Source: Tritrichomonas musculus
Taxonomy: Eukaryota; Parabasalia; Tritrichomonadida; Tritrichomonadidae
Assembly (NCBI GenBank): GCA_039105265.1
Contig: JAPFFF010000052.1
Coordinates: 744,001-808,000, forward strand
DNA length: 64,000 bases
Direction of reading: 5' to 3'
Part shown: one piece after another, positions 19,988-29,513 of the stretch
How the letters are laid out: each line of letters starts with the position of its first letter
Position numbering within the stretch: the first letter of the stretch is position 1
Program-made: the position numbers and the translations under genes
Notes under the pieces: generated by a model
Databases searched by the model: none
What the model saw: only the letters and a program-made list of their open reading frames with translations
What the model was told of the DNA's origin: nothing

Positions 19988-21950
19988 TTAAGGAGGTTTT
20001 ACACACATTTTTCAGCGGTCATATCACCTTTTTTATGGGAAGAAAAGGAAAAAGAACAGAACACTTAAACCAATACCAGCATGATGAAGATGCAGAACAT
20101 GAAAGTGATGAACATTCTCTCACAGAAATAATTGAATTTACAATTGCACTAATATATTGTGGATTTCCTGAAGTTGATGCCCAGGAATTTGACATTTTAA
20201 ACGGTCATCATCCACCTACTTATCGCCAAATTACCAGAGCAATTGATTTAATTCGACCAGTTATTAAGATGCTCGCAGAACAATCTGCAGAATATGAGAG
20301 AGAAAGAATGCCTGAAAACAGTGGAGTTTGCGCTGATGGTTCTTGGGACCATCGACGCGATGGAAAACTACTTGTTTATGACATAATTAGTATATTAACA
20401 AAAAAAATAATAGATTTTGATATTCAAATAAGAAAAAGTGCCAAAAGAAAAGGAAATACAACAGTGTCACCCCAAGCGATGGAAGGTGCTGCTTTCGAGA
20501 ACATTCTTCCACGTTTAATGAGCAATTCTAAAATCAATGAGCTAGTAAAAGATGGCGATCTTGAAGTAGAATCCATTATTAAAAACAGTGGTTGGCAAAT
20601 AATCATTAGACCAGATACAAATCATTTACTTAAACACTTTAAAGATAATTTCAAAAGTGCAATCAAACCTTACGGATTCTTATTTCGAGGCATATGCGAT
20701 AAAGTTTTGAAACAATTAACATATATACTCTACGAAAACACTCAAACTGAAGAAAAAATTCAAAAGATTCTTGAAATGAAAACATACATACTGACACAAC
20801 CATTGTTAAAATATGGTCGCTCTACAGAAAAACACGTTTGGAAATATGCAAATGATGAAAATGCTAAAATTGGCCTTAATAAAGTAATTCAAATTTGTAT
20901 TCAAATTGCATCTACATTTAATAGAGGACACTCAACTAGTTTAAATGAATCTTTTCATTATATGAAGGCTAAATTTTTACCTAAGAATTACAATCTTGGC
21001 AATACAGGTGATGTGAGAGTCTATGCTGCCATTTTACAATATAACATTGGCGATGAATGGCTTGAAAGAATTTATGATCAATTCAATTTAACTCATTCAA
21101 ACATTGAATCACTGAAAAACTTTCGTCATAGAGCTCATGCAATTTTAAGAGGTTTAAGAGAAAATGATGATTATTTTGCAAAAAAACAAAAAAAAGATGA
21201 AGAAAAATATCAAAATTATATACAATTACAAGCAGATAAAAGAAATGGAATTCCCATTCATTCATAACGTTAACTAAAAAAGAAATTTTTTAAAAATTTT
21301 TAAAAAATATTTAATATTTTTTTTTTATTCATCATGAAATATTTTACGTTTAGTATTATTTAAATCTATTACAGAATAATTTTGTTAATGTAATCGTGTA
21401 TGGTGATCTAATTTTGAAGTCTCAAAATTCATATGAACGAAAAAATTGAGAAAAAAGTAAGCGGCTATATAATCTCTGTACGAAAATATTTAGAGCTGGA
21501 CGGAGCCCGATTTTTGATTTAGGCCTTAAATAAAATATTCGAAAAATTATTTTTGTAATTTCGAAATTATTTTCTATTTTGGTATTTTGTATTGATTGTC
21601 TTAAAAAAATGATTTAGGGTTACCTAAGATAGTTTTTTTCCAATCCAGATATTGATCGAATTATTATCAACTGAAAATGAACTTTTTTTATGGTGAGGTG
21701 GGAAAATAAAAAGATATTCTTTGAAAGATCAGTCAAATCGCCTCAATTTTTGAATTTTCGGTTAAATATTTGAGAAAAAATGGTCAAAAAATAAAATTCG
21801 AATATCTATTTAAAAAAATAAATTTATGAATATTGATTTATTAAATATTATCCATTGATATTTTTTATATTTGGAAATATACATAATGATTTTAGAAATT
21901 TTGTTAATCTTTCAAAAAAGTGTTTTTATTAAAGTGTTAAACGTCCTTAA
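19988..21950 (+). mobile_element. Kolobok-like DNA transposon with TTAA ends
   Basis: The left end TTAAGGAGGTTTTACAC (19988-20004) is matched in inverse orientation at 21934-21950 (GTGTTAAACGTCCTTAA) with two mismatches in 17 bases. Both termini therefore show TTAA plus inward GGA(G/C)GTTT(T/A)ACAC. The element encloses one complete transposase gene starting 47 bp from the left end, followed by about 680 bp of non-coding DNA. The TTAA signature agrees with the Kolobok superfamily, known from Trichomonas. Because the inverted repeat is short and the right flank long, the right end is less certain; another CCTTAA lies near 21524. Confidence 0.6.
20035..21267 (+). CDS. Kolobok/Mutator-type DDE transposase (410 aa)
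   Basis: The order of motifs follows the Mutator/Kolobok (MULE-like) DDE transposase fold: a first acidic segment GVCADGSWDHRRDGKLLVYD at about residues 97-116, then SPQAMEGAAFENILPRL, a second acidic segment VKDGDLEVESIIKN, PDTNHLLKHFKDNF in place of the usual VNHVGKRL-type stretch, and a glutamate in HSTSLNESFHYMKAKF, followed by AILQYNIGDEWL (the family's VLQFNDG-like end). The reading frame is uninterrupted, so this copy may be recent. The N-terminus is basic (MGRKGKR) and the C-terminus is charged. It is flanked by TTAA-type inverted termini. The DDE assignment is by motif order; the superfamily (Kolobok rather than MULE) rests mainly on the TTAA ends. Confidence 0.8.
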   Translation: MGRKGKRTEHLNQYQHDEDAEHESDEHSLTEIIEFTIALIYCGFPEVDAQEFDILNGHHPPTYRQITRAIDLIRPVIKMLAEQSAEYERERMPENSGVCADGSWDHRRDGKLLVYDIISILTKKIIDFDIQIRKSAKRKGNTTVSPQAMEGAAFENILPRLMSNSKINELVKDGDLEVESIIKNSGWQIIIRPDTNHLLKHFKDNFKSAIKPYGFLFRGICDKVLKQLTYILYENTQTEEKIQKILEMKTYILTQPLLKYGRSTEKHVWKYANDENAKIGLNKVIQICIQIASTFNRGHSTSLNESFHYMKAKFLPKNYNLGNTGDVRVYAAILQYNIGDEWLERIYDQFNLTHSNIESLKNFRHRAHAILRGLRENDDYFAKKQKKDEEKYQNYIQLQADKRNGIPIHS

Positions 21951-24900
21951 ATTTATTTAGAATAACAGGATGAACAAGATATTGGCACACAAGATGAGGA
22001 GTCTGCGGCTGAACAAGTAAAGCCACAGAAAAAGCTCTATTGTCATATCAAGAATCTGAGAATGATGAGCCAGCTTTCAGCACCTTTGGTGATGTCTCAA
22101 CTACTTCCGGTTTTAGGATTTCAAAAGCAATTTGATTTGGATTTCAAAAAACAGTGTTCATAACTTTTTCTAAAACAATTGGTTTTTTGGCACAAACATC
22201 AGATTTTTCTCATGAAAAACCTTTTGTCGTTCATAATCATAGAATAAATTAAAGCAAGATTCATCGCCAGTTACAAAATATCTCTACATCGTCGCTGAGT
22301 ATTCTCCATGATTCTGAAAAAGTCACTTGAATATGCAGGTGTGGGACCCACTTACAAAAATTAAATATAAAACCTAAATAAATGATTAATCGATAATAAA
22401 TGATTCTCCATCAACGGAATTTTTTATTAAGTAAATGACATTAGTATTCGGGAGATGCGTTTGGATACATTCCTCAAAGAGCATATAGCACCTAAATCTA
22501 GCAATCGGTTCAAGATTTTAATAAAAGTTCATGTTTTTCAAATAATGATTTTACATAAAAGGGACAATCAGACATATTCAGAACTTGTGTATGAGTTAAT
22601 TAACGTCAGAAAAAAGTTCCAGCCGCTTGTTTGAGCCCAAAAATATTTCATTAATTAATATTAGAGGTTTTATATTAGATTCTCGGTAATTTCTTTCTTT
22701 CTTAATCAAAATGAGCATTAACTTTTTCAAATATTATTGTTTTTCTTCCATGGAAATGAATGCAAAACTCGAAGTGACGCTAACAGGAAAATTGAGACAG
22801 CTTGATAACATCCTCAAAAAAGATAATGCAACATTAGAAGAGTGGCAAGAAATTTGCAAAAACGAAAAATAATTACTTTTACTTAATAGACATAGAATTT
22901 AGCAATATAAAAACTGGAAAATTGTTATAAAGAATAAAATACCGATGCAATAGTACTATATTACCTGAGTTAATTCACAATAGTAGGATATATATATTCA
23001 ACTACCTCTAAAATGTTGTATTTACGGAAGAACGAAAGCCATTCAAGTTAACATTTGAGTTTTCTTGAATATTTGAAATTTCACTGAAAGAAAAAGATAT
23101 AAAAATTTACAACTATGTGGCAGGAACAATCAAGATTTATTATAGCTGATAATGAAGATACCAAGAGATTAGAACCATCTTTGATAAAATGAAATCTCTT
23201 CCATTGAGCATCACAGGCAAACAGACTCCTTGGTGAAGAATGTGAGTATCTATACCAGATACATTTAACCAAAGAGGCTAGAAATAGCAAAAATATCTTT
23301 AATGGAAAGAATGAAGGCATCAGCAGTGAAACATATTATTAATAATATTATATTAGAATATGATGAATCATTTAATGCCTATGATATTTCGGAGTAATGG
23401 CTCTTTAATGTACATGTAGTGCATTATTATTCTCTAAAGGCCAAATCATATAATGTACATAATATACCTAAAAAGGTTAACAAATATCCTTGTATTGCCC
23501 GAAATGCATATCTTATGTTGTCAGAAATGAAAACAGAATGATGCTTACAGAAAAAGCATCGCAGCCTTATTGTCCACATACAATTAACCAATCCTTTATA
23601 AGAGTATTGTTTAGCAGATGAATTAGAATTTAAGCTATAGATATTTTAAGTCATGTGATATATCTGTAATCTGTTGCATTAAATACGCATGCAAGAGATA
23701 AAGATTTTTTTGCCAAATAGATTGATTTCATGTTTGAGCAATCTAAGATGATCGTTGAAGATAAGATTTAGTTCATGAAAACTTTTATTCATCACCGATA
23801 CAACAGTATTTTATTATAGCAGGAAAAAACCAAGCTTATTTAGAAGATTGCTAGAAACATAAAGATAGAAGAGATTATTTGTTTTCTTATAATGACAATG
23901 ACGTGGAAATAATGATTAAGCCACTAGATAATCTAAAAACCATGAATGTAGAACATAATGTAGATTTTAAAATAAATCTGAATTATTTTAGGTAATGAAA
24001 AAAGCAAACAAGAGGCAAAGCACAGGATATTTATCTCCACGGAGTTAAATAAGCTCATTTGAAATGTTTTCTCAATATCCAAGCAAATTTTAAGGAATTT
24101 CAAAATATTCAAAATTTAAATCAATCGACAAAACAGCCTGATACTGTTGTATCATATTTTTTTTTTGAAATTATTCCTACAGTAAAAAATGTCATTAACT
24201 ATTTTCAATCAGAAATATTAATCAATAAACACGAAAAGCAGTGCATTCGATATTGAAGGTGATATATAGACCTGAAAAAGATATTCTATCGCAACTTTAT
24301 TCGTGAACACCTTACAAAGGATATTCCAAAAGGAAAAAAGCGAGAAATTATTAATTCTTTCATAAAAAAATGGAAGATCCAGAAAAAGATGGGATATAAA
24401 TAATAAAATATTCTATAAAATTAAGCTAAGTGTTATCAAAAAAGATCCAATGCAAAATTGGAGGATGAAAGAGTTCTTTGGAAGTTCTAGGTATATTTTT
24501 TGTCTTTAATGATACTCTTTTCTGTTTAAGATATTTTGAAGAACAATGAGAACTCAGAAGAAAGAATATTTAAGATATGGAAAAGATTTGAATAAAGGAC
24601 TACAACAAAAGTCTCTTCAAAAAGTTTCAGATGAAACTCTTTTGTGTTCGCTACCATCCATGAAACTCTTTGGTTCTGATACTAGGTTTTCCCTACTCTT
24701 TCAGTAGATTCAATTACATATTTGAACTCAAAGTACGATCTGAACTAGCAATATTCTAATAAAGTTTCGAAATGAATAGTTCAGCGCTATCTTAAAAATA
24801 AGTAATTTGAGGTAAACTATTAAAACATTTATTTTCCTTCTATCATATTTTTGCTGGTGTAAAATGACTTTATAAAAATATTAAAAAATTTTGGACTTGA

Positions 24901-25466
24901 AACAATTGACCAAATCATTTTTATTTATTTATTCATTGTATTTGAATTTTATAGTAATAACACTAATGTATAAAACCTTTTTTTCTATATCATTTTATTT
25001 CTAATTTGATCATTCAGATATAATCATCCATGTCAGCCTAGTTTATTGATCAATATCTGCAAGAGTTAATAAAAACATTTTGTTATCTTTATCAATTGAA
25101 TAAAAAATGATTATTGATCGTAAAAACAAGTGATGCGCATCATTTTTTATGAGTTTGGTGGAAAGTTACGTTAAAAAGTTACGTTAAATTATATATTATG
25201 CAAAAAAAGTAAAGATTAGCACCACCTGCAATGTTTTCAACAATAGGTTTATTATTCATATTTTTATTACGAGAAGATAATCGCAACAGTGATTCATCTT
25301 TTTTTTTTTTCATAACTTTCGCATTATCATCACTTACATTATAAATCCAATTTTTTTTGTAATTTCAAATAATATTTTAAACAAAAAAGTTTAAAAAATG
25401 ATTTTTACTAATATTCATGTTAAATCAATGGTGAAATTAAATTCGAATAATATTTAATGGGTGTGC
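21951..25466. other. 3.5 kb without an intact gene; decayed coding-like DNA
   Basis: Base composition here is less A+T-extreme than in ordinary spacers of the window, and short stretches read like eroded protein-coding sequence. One example is a 40-codon frame at 22750-22872 (GKLRQLDNILKKDNATLEEW); others lie around 23880-24000. No frame exceeds about 80 codons and I recognise no family. The likely source is an old gene or element now degenerate. Near 25155-25180, AAAGTTACGTTAAA is tandemly duplicated. Confidence 0.5.
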
Positions 25467-26537
25467 TCAATGTCCAGGAAATCTTGCTCTGAAAATATCA
25501 AATATAAGAGGATCCTCTGAAACTGGAAATATGATTTGCGGGAAGTGGTATCGCATTCCCTCTTTGACAAGAACAGTTTGGAATATTTTGGAAATCACCT
25601 TTGGATCATTTTTAAGTGCACCACAGCCAAAAGCACCTAAAATAAGGACATCAGGCTTTTTAGAAGCTGCCAAATTGATAATTTTCCTAATTCTTCTTTC
25701 CATTATTTTTGCTCCAGCGACTACTTCGCATTTTCTGTTATCTACAGGAGTAGCTGATATAACATTAATTTTGAAGGGATGAACAATTTCCTTGTACATT
25801 GTATCCCTGAAAACAGATACATTTGGTGAGTAAATCATAACATCGCTACCATCCATTTCGTTTCCTTTATTATACATTGAATTGCCTTCGAGTGTTGGAT
25901 AAAGTAGTGTGTGCCTACAAAGAGAAGCTTCTTGGGTAGGTTGACCATTTCTGAATTCGCCACCTGGAGTAACTGGACTTGCAAAATTAAGTACACAGAT
26001 TTGACTTTTTGGATCACGTCTATAAGCATCCATAACGGCTTCATATGAAGTACATTTTTCGACATAAATGGTTGAGAATTCATGAGTTGGTAGTAAACAA
26101 AGTTTTTTAAATATTTTTTGATGCTTTGCATTGTCAATTGTTTCAACATGGCTCTTATCAACTAAAAACGGAAACCTTTTTGCATACTCAATATTTTCTT
26201 CTGCAACAGATTTCCTTTCATGAACAAGGTATTCTTCTGTAGAGCATGGATGTGAATTACAGATCTTTTTATGAGAGCATTTTCGATCGCTTGCACGAGT
26301 TGGATGACCTGTTCTGAGGTAGTCATGCAATCTATCATCATCTTCATCTTCATAGAGAAAGCCGTAATGGTGTTGGTCATTTGGTTTATAAACGTAATCT
26401 ATTCCAGGCTGATCAACTGGTTTGTATAGATAATCCATGTTTGGCTGATAAAATGGTCGATAAAGATAGTCTACACCAGGCTCATATTGAAGTTTATTTA
26501 GAAATTCCCGATTTGTTGGATATGCAGGATCTTCCAT
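25467..26537 (-). CDS. Bacterial-type PARG-like (TIGR02452) macrodomain protein, 356 aa
   Basis: The C-terminal two thirds match the microbial poly(ADP-ribose) glycohydrolase-like family: ICVLNFASPVTPGGEFRNG, then QPTQEASLCRHTLLYPTL, DVMIYSPNVSVFRD, INVISATPVDNRK and DVLILGAFGCGALKNDP. In characterised members the loop is GGG and the catalytic motif is QEE. Here they read GGE and QEA (about residues 195-204), so the second Glu is replaced and glycohydrolase activity is uncertain; ADP-ribose binding may remain. The first 65 residues carry four tandem units of a (D)YLYKPxxQPGx type, which I do not recognise, then an acidic DEDDD. A Cys/His pair region (KCSHKKICNSHPC) at about 86-98 could bind metal. 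No signal peptide is seen. A family of bacterial and fungal affinity in a protist suggests old lateral transfer (inference). Confidence 0.85.
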   Translation of the reverse strand: MEDPAYPTNREFLNKLQYEPGVDYLYRPFYQPNMDYLYKPVDQPGIDYVYKPNDQHHYGFLYEDEDDDRLHDYLRTGHPTRASDRKCSHKKICNSHPCSTEEYLVHERKSVAEENIEYAKRFPFLVDKSHVETIDNAKHQKIFKKLCLLPTHEFSTIYVEKCTSYEAVMDAYRRDPKSQICVLNFASPVTPGGEFRNGQPTQEASLCRHTLLYPTLEGNSMYNKGNEMDGSDVMIYSPNVSVFRDTMYKEIVHPFKINVISATPVDNRKCEVVAGAKIMERRIRKIINLAASKKPDVLILGAFGCGALKNDPKVISKIFQTVLVKEGMRYHFPQIIFPVSEDPLIFDIFRARFPGH

Positions 26538-27559
26538 TTAAAAAATGATTAATTTTTGAACAAAACATTTTTGTTTCATTTTTAAGAAATAAACGTATTC
26601 TTTACGATTAAAATACATTCAATTTTGATATAAAAAGACGTTAAAATAAATAAAACGATTAATCATTTCACATAACATAATTTAAAAAACGCCATATATA
26701 TTTTCAAATTATTATTATTTTTTAAATATTATAATTATTTAATTTACTGAAAATATAATACAATTCATTTTTAAGAGTTATTTTAATTAAAATTTATTTT
26801 TTTTTAAGATAAAATTATAGGCAATTGTATATATCTATTCCACTTTTTCAGATCAAAACTTTTTGAATAAAAATTTTAATAATATTTTCGCGCCAATTTA
26901 TAAGAGGAATTATCGAAGATTGTGACGAACCACTAATTGTAACGAACTACAGATGATGACAAATTTCAGATGAAGAAGAATTATGGATGACGGCGAACTA
27001 CAGTTGACGACGAATTACAGATGACGATGAACTACAGATGAAGAAGAATTACAGATAATGACAAACTACAGATAAAGAAGAATCAGGGATTATGAAGCAT
27101 TGCAGTTGTTGTTTCTTCTCATTCTCTGATTCTTCTTTGTCTGTAATTATTCTTCATCTGTGGTTCGGCTTCTTTTGTAACTCTTCTTCGTCTCTGAAAT
27201 GCCTTCATCTGTAGTTGATCATCATCTGTATTTCTTCCTTATCATTAATACTTTTTAATCTTCTATAATTTCCTTATCTCTAATTTATCTGAAATTAGTC
27301 TTCATCTGTAGTTCGCTGCTACTTGCAATTCGTTATCATCTTCTATAATTTCTCTGATTCGTCTTCATATGTAATTGATAAATTGGCACCTCAAAAAAAG
27401 AATAATAATTTTTCCTTAATTCAAGAGTCAATTTTGAGAAAAAGTTGACAAATAACCATTAAAAAAAAAAATAATCATTCAATATTTGAAAAAATCATTG
27501 GATTCGATTCAAATTTTCTTAGATAAATTTGTGAGACTTCTGTTTATTATATTACTCAA
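26538..27559. other. Intergenic containing a large degenerate foldback
   Basis: The stretch to about 26910 is A+T-rich and featureless. The rest holds the foldback described separately. A GAGAAAAAGTTGACAAA motif lies at about 27433, 125 bp before the next gene. Confidence 0.55.
26920..27385. repeat. Foldback of degenerate GAACTACAGATGA repeats
   Basis: The left half (about 26930-27086) consists of imperfect repeats of GACGAACTACAGATGAAGAA type. The right half (about 27126-27380) consists of the reverse complement (TTCATCTGTAGTTCG). Near the centre AAAGAAGAATCAG (27074-27086) pairs perfectly with CTGATTCTTCTTT (27126-27138). The whole could form a long imperfect hairpin. No protein is encoded. 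Confidence 0.75.
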
Positions 27560-28813
27560 ATGTTTTCCAAAAGATACAGAGTATTTGATAGCATGGAGTT
27601 TATCTCAAATTTATATAATGTAGCCATGCATATCGTTTTGCAATTTGAAAAACCGAGCGACGTTCAAAGAGCATTAAAAGAAGTATTAAGCTGTCATAAC
27701 GCATTTCACACGAAAGGAATTGTATTTTGGGGAGAAGCAAATGACGATATTCCGATTTACAAAATACCATCTGAAATAAAAGAGTTACATGAAATACCAA
27801 ATTGGATGTATCACGCTCATCCTTACAGCATTAGACAACGAATGGGAACAATTGCATGCGATGATACCAGACTAGCCATACTGATCAACCATTCCACAGG
27901 AGATGGTGATTACTGTCTCAGATTTGTAGAACATTTATGCAATCCCGAAGAACATTGGGAAATGCCCCAATGTCCCCATTCTCCAGATGAAGAATTCAAA
28001 GCACAAATCCAAGCCCAACCGATAACGAATCCCTTCTGTGCTGCCGATCCCAATTTATCGCGAATTCTTCCGAAAAACAAAGATGACTACAAAACCCGCC
28101 ATTTTGAGAACTATTATTTCACCTTGCCGATCAATCAAATAAAGGGATATTCAGAAAAAGATCACAGTGTCCATTCAATCTCAGAGAACATGTGGCGCTC
28201 GTTATTGCTTCCATTTTTCATTTTACCTTCTGAGTGTCAAAACGGCAATTTCCATTCAATTTCAACGGTTTTTAATATGAGACGACTTTTGCCAAAAGAG
28301 AAGGTGAACCATTCCATGCAGAATTTCATCGCTGCAATGCCCGTGTCCGCCAGTCCAGATGAAAAAACATCACTCAAAGAATTCGGTGAAATGATGCGAA
28401 ATGACTTCAATAGAGGACTCCGCGAAGGCAACCTTTTCTCCCATTTGAAGACATGCTGGGAAGGCGTCTACAGGCCGTGGAGAAGGCCGACAGCACCAGG
28501 AGTCGCCATTGAAATGTCAAGCATGGGACCTGTCAAAATTTCGGGGCCAGTGAAGGACGCTTTCGTGACGCTCACGTGCAACGACAAAAAGGACATCGGA
28601 TCGATCTCGCTCCTCACTTACGCCGCCGACAACGAGAACACCGGAGGCGAGAGGAAGTTCATCGGCCAGATGCAGTACAACACGGGCGAGATATCTGCCC
28701 CTGAATGCGAGGCTTTCACTAAGGAAGTCATTTACGCAATGACCAACTTTGATGACAATATGACTGTCGGCGAGGCTTTGAATGAACTTAGAAATTTCCA
28801 AAAGAAACAATAA
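27560..28813 (+). CDS. CoA-dependent acyltransferase-fold (condensation/alcohol acetyltransferase-like) protein, 417 aa
   Basis: The N-terminal half carries the HxxxDG catalytic signature of the chloramphenicol acetyltransferase/condensation/BAHD superfamily in INHSTGDGDYCLRFVEHL (His about residue 111, Asp four later, followed by Gly). Upstream features are typical of the fold: a start RVFDSMEFISNLYN, then HIVLQFEKPSDVQRALKEVL and HNAFHTKGIVF. Family members transfer an acyl group from CoA or a carrier to an alcohol or amine. The substrate cannot be read from sequence. No carrier domain or adenylation gene is nearby, so peptide synthesis is unlikely. No signal peptide is visible. The 3' third is notably rich in G+C compared with the 5' part. 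Confidence 0.75.
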   Translation: MFSKRYRVFDSMEFISNLYNVAMHIVLQFEKPSDVQRALKEVLSCHNAFHTKGIVFWGEANDDIPIYKIPSEIKELHEIPNWMYHAHPYSIRQRMGTIACDDTRLAILINHSTGDGDYCLRFVEHLCNPEEHWEMPQCPHSPDEEFKAQIQAQPITNPFCAADPNLSRILPKNKDDYKTRHFENYYFTLPINQIKGYSEKDHSVHSISENMWRSLLLPFFILPSECQNGNFHSISTVFNMRRLLPKEKVNHSMQNFIAAMPVSASPDEKTSLKEFGEMMRNDFNRGLREGNLFSHLKTCWEGVYRPWRRPTAPGVAIEMSSMGPVKISGPVKDAFVTLTCNDKKDIGSISLLTYAADNENTGGERKFIGQMQYNTGEISAPECEAFTKEVIYAMTNFDDNMTVGEALNELRNFQKKQ

Positions 28814-29052
28814 ACAAATAAACAAAACTTTATATATCACAGTATATTTTTTTAACAATCGATGTGAATCGAACATTTTAGAGTAGAAGTGAAAAATAAT
28901 TTTTATATAAAGAAGTTTAAACATTCAGTAAAAAACTATAAAAATTAATGTGAATCCGAACATTTTCATTTAGAGTATTTTTTTAAGCACAGTTTGGATA
29001 TTGAATGATAATTTCCATATGATAGTGTAAAATAGAAATCTCTTGAATGGTT

Positions 29053-29083
29053 CACTTTTTGAGAGCCGGGCTCTCAAAAAGTG
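29053..29083. repeat. 31-nt perfect palindrome
   Basis: CACTTTTTGAGAGCC is followed by one G and then its exact reverse complement GGCTCTCAAAAAGTG. Two CACTTTTT/AAAAAGTG motifs, which recur elsewhere in intergenic DNA, are thus placed back to back. It could be a hairpin terminator, a double binding site or an element end. Confidence 0.85.
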
Positions 29084-29194
29084 AGGAGTGGAATTTGTAA
29101 AATTTATTTGGAAATTTGATCTAAATGGAAATTTCTCATTTATTATTTGAGATAAAGTGAGTCGGAAAATTTTCTATTTGAAGAAAAATTTGTG

Positions 29195-29445
29195 TTAAGG
29201 TACAAATCCAGTACGTTATTTTTTGAACAGGAGAACGTTTATTATTTGAATAGTTTCATGTCTCTGAAAAAGTTTAAAATGAATAGGTTTGTTTTTTGAC
29301 ACTTATTTTACAATTTAAATAAACATTATGACATGTTATATGAAATGTATGAAAATAATCTTTTTGTATTTAACATGTCATTTTATTCTTTGAGAATGTC
29401 AAAAAAAAAATTGCGGTTACTAAACGTACTGGATTTTTACCTTAA
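29195..29445. mobile_element. 251-bp TTAA-bounded MITE-like element
   Basis: TTAAGGTACAAATCCAGTAC begins at 29195, and the inverted repeat at 29423-29445 matches it over 22 of 23 positions. Both ends show TTAA followed inward by GGTA. The interior has no gene. The element sits immediately upstream of the ankyrin-BspA gene at 29514 and must lie in its promoter region or 5' leader. The terminus type (TTAAGG) is shared with the Kolobok-like element at 19988. Confidence 0.7.
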
Positions 29446-29513
29446 AATTTTCTGTTCTCAAATTCTAGAAATTTTTGAAAATTTTAGATGCCCAATGGAA
29501 ATCATTTATAAAA

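Noticed and set aside
21524-21529. Alternative right end of the Kolobok-like element at CCTTAA
   Set aside because: The bases inside it do not match the left terminus, whereas those at 21934-21950 match at 15 of 17 positions.
28517-28924. 135-codon reverse frame opposite the acyltransferase-fold gene
   Set aside because: It lies antisense to the G+C-rich 3' end of a well-supported gene and matches no family.
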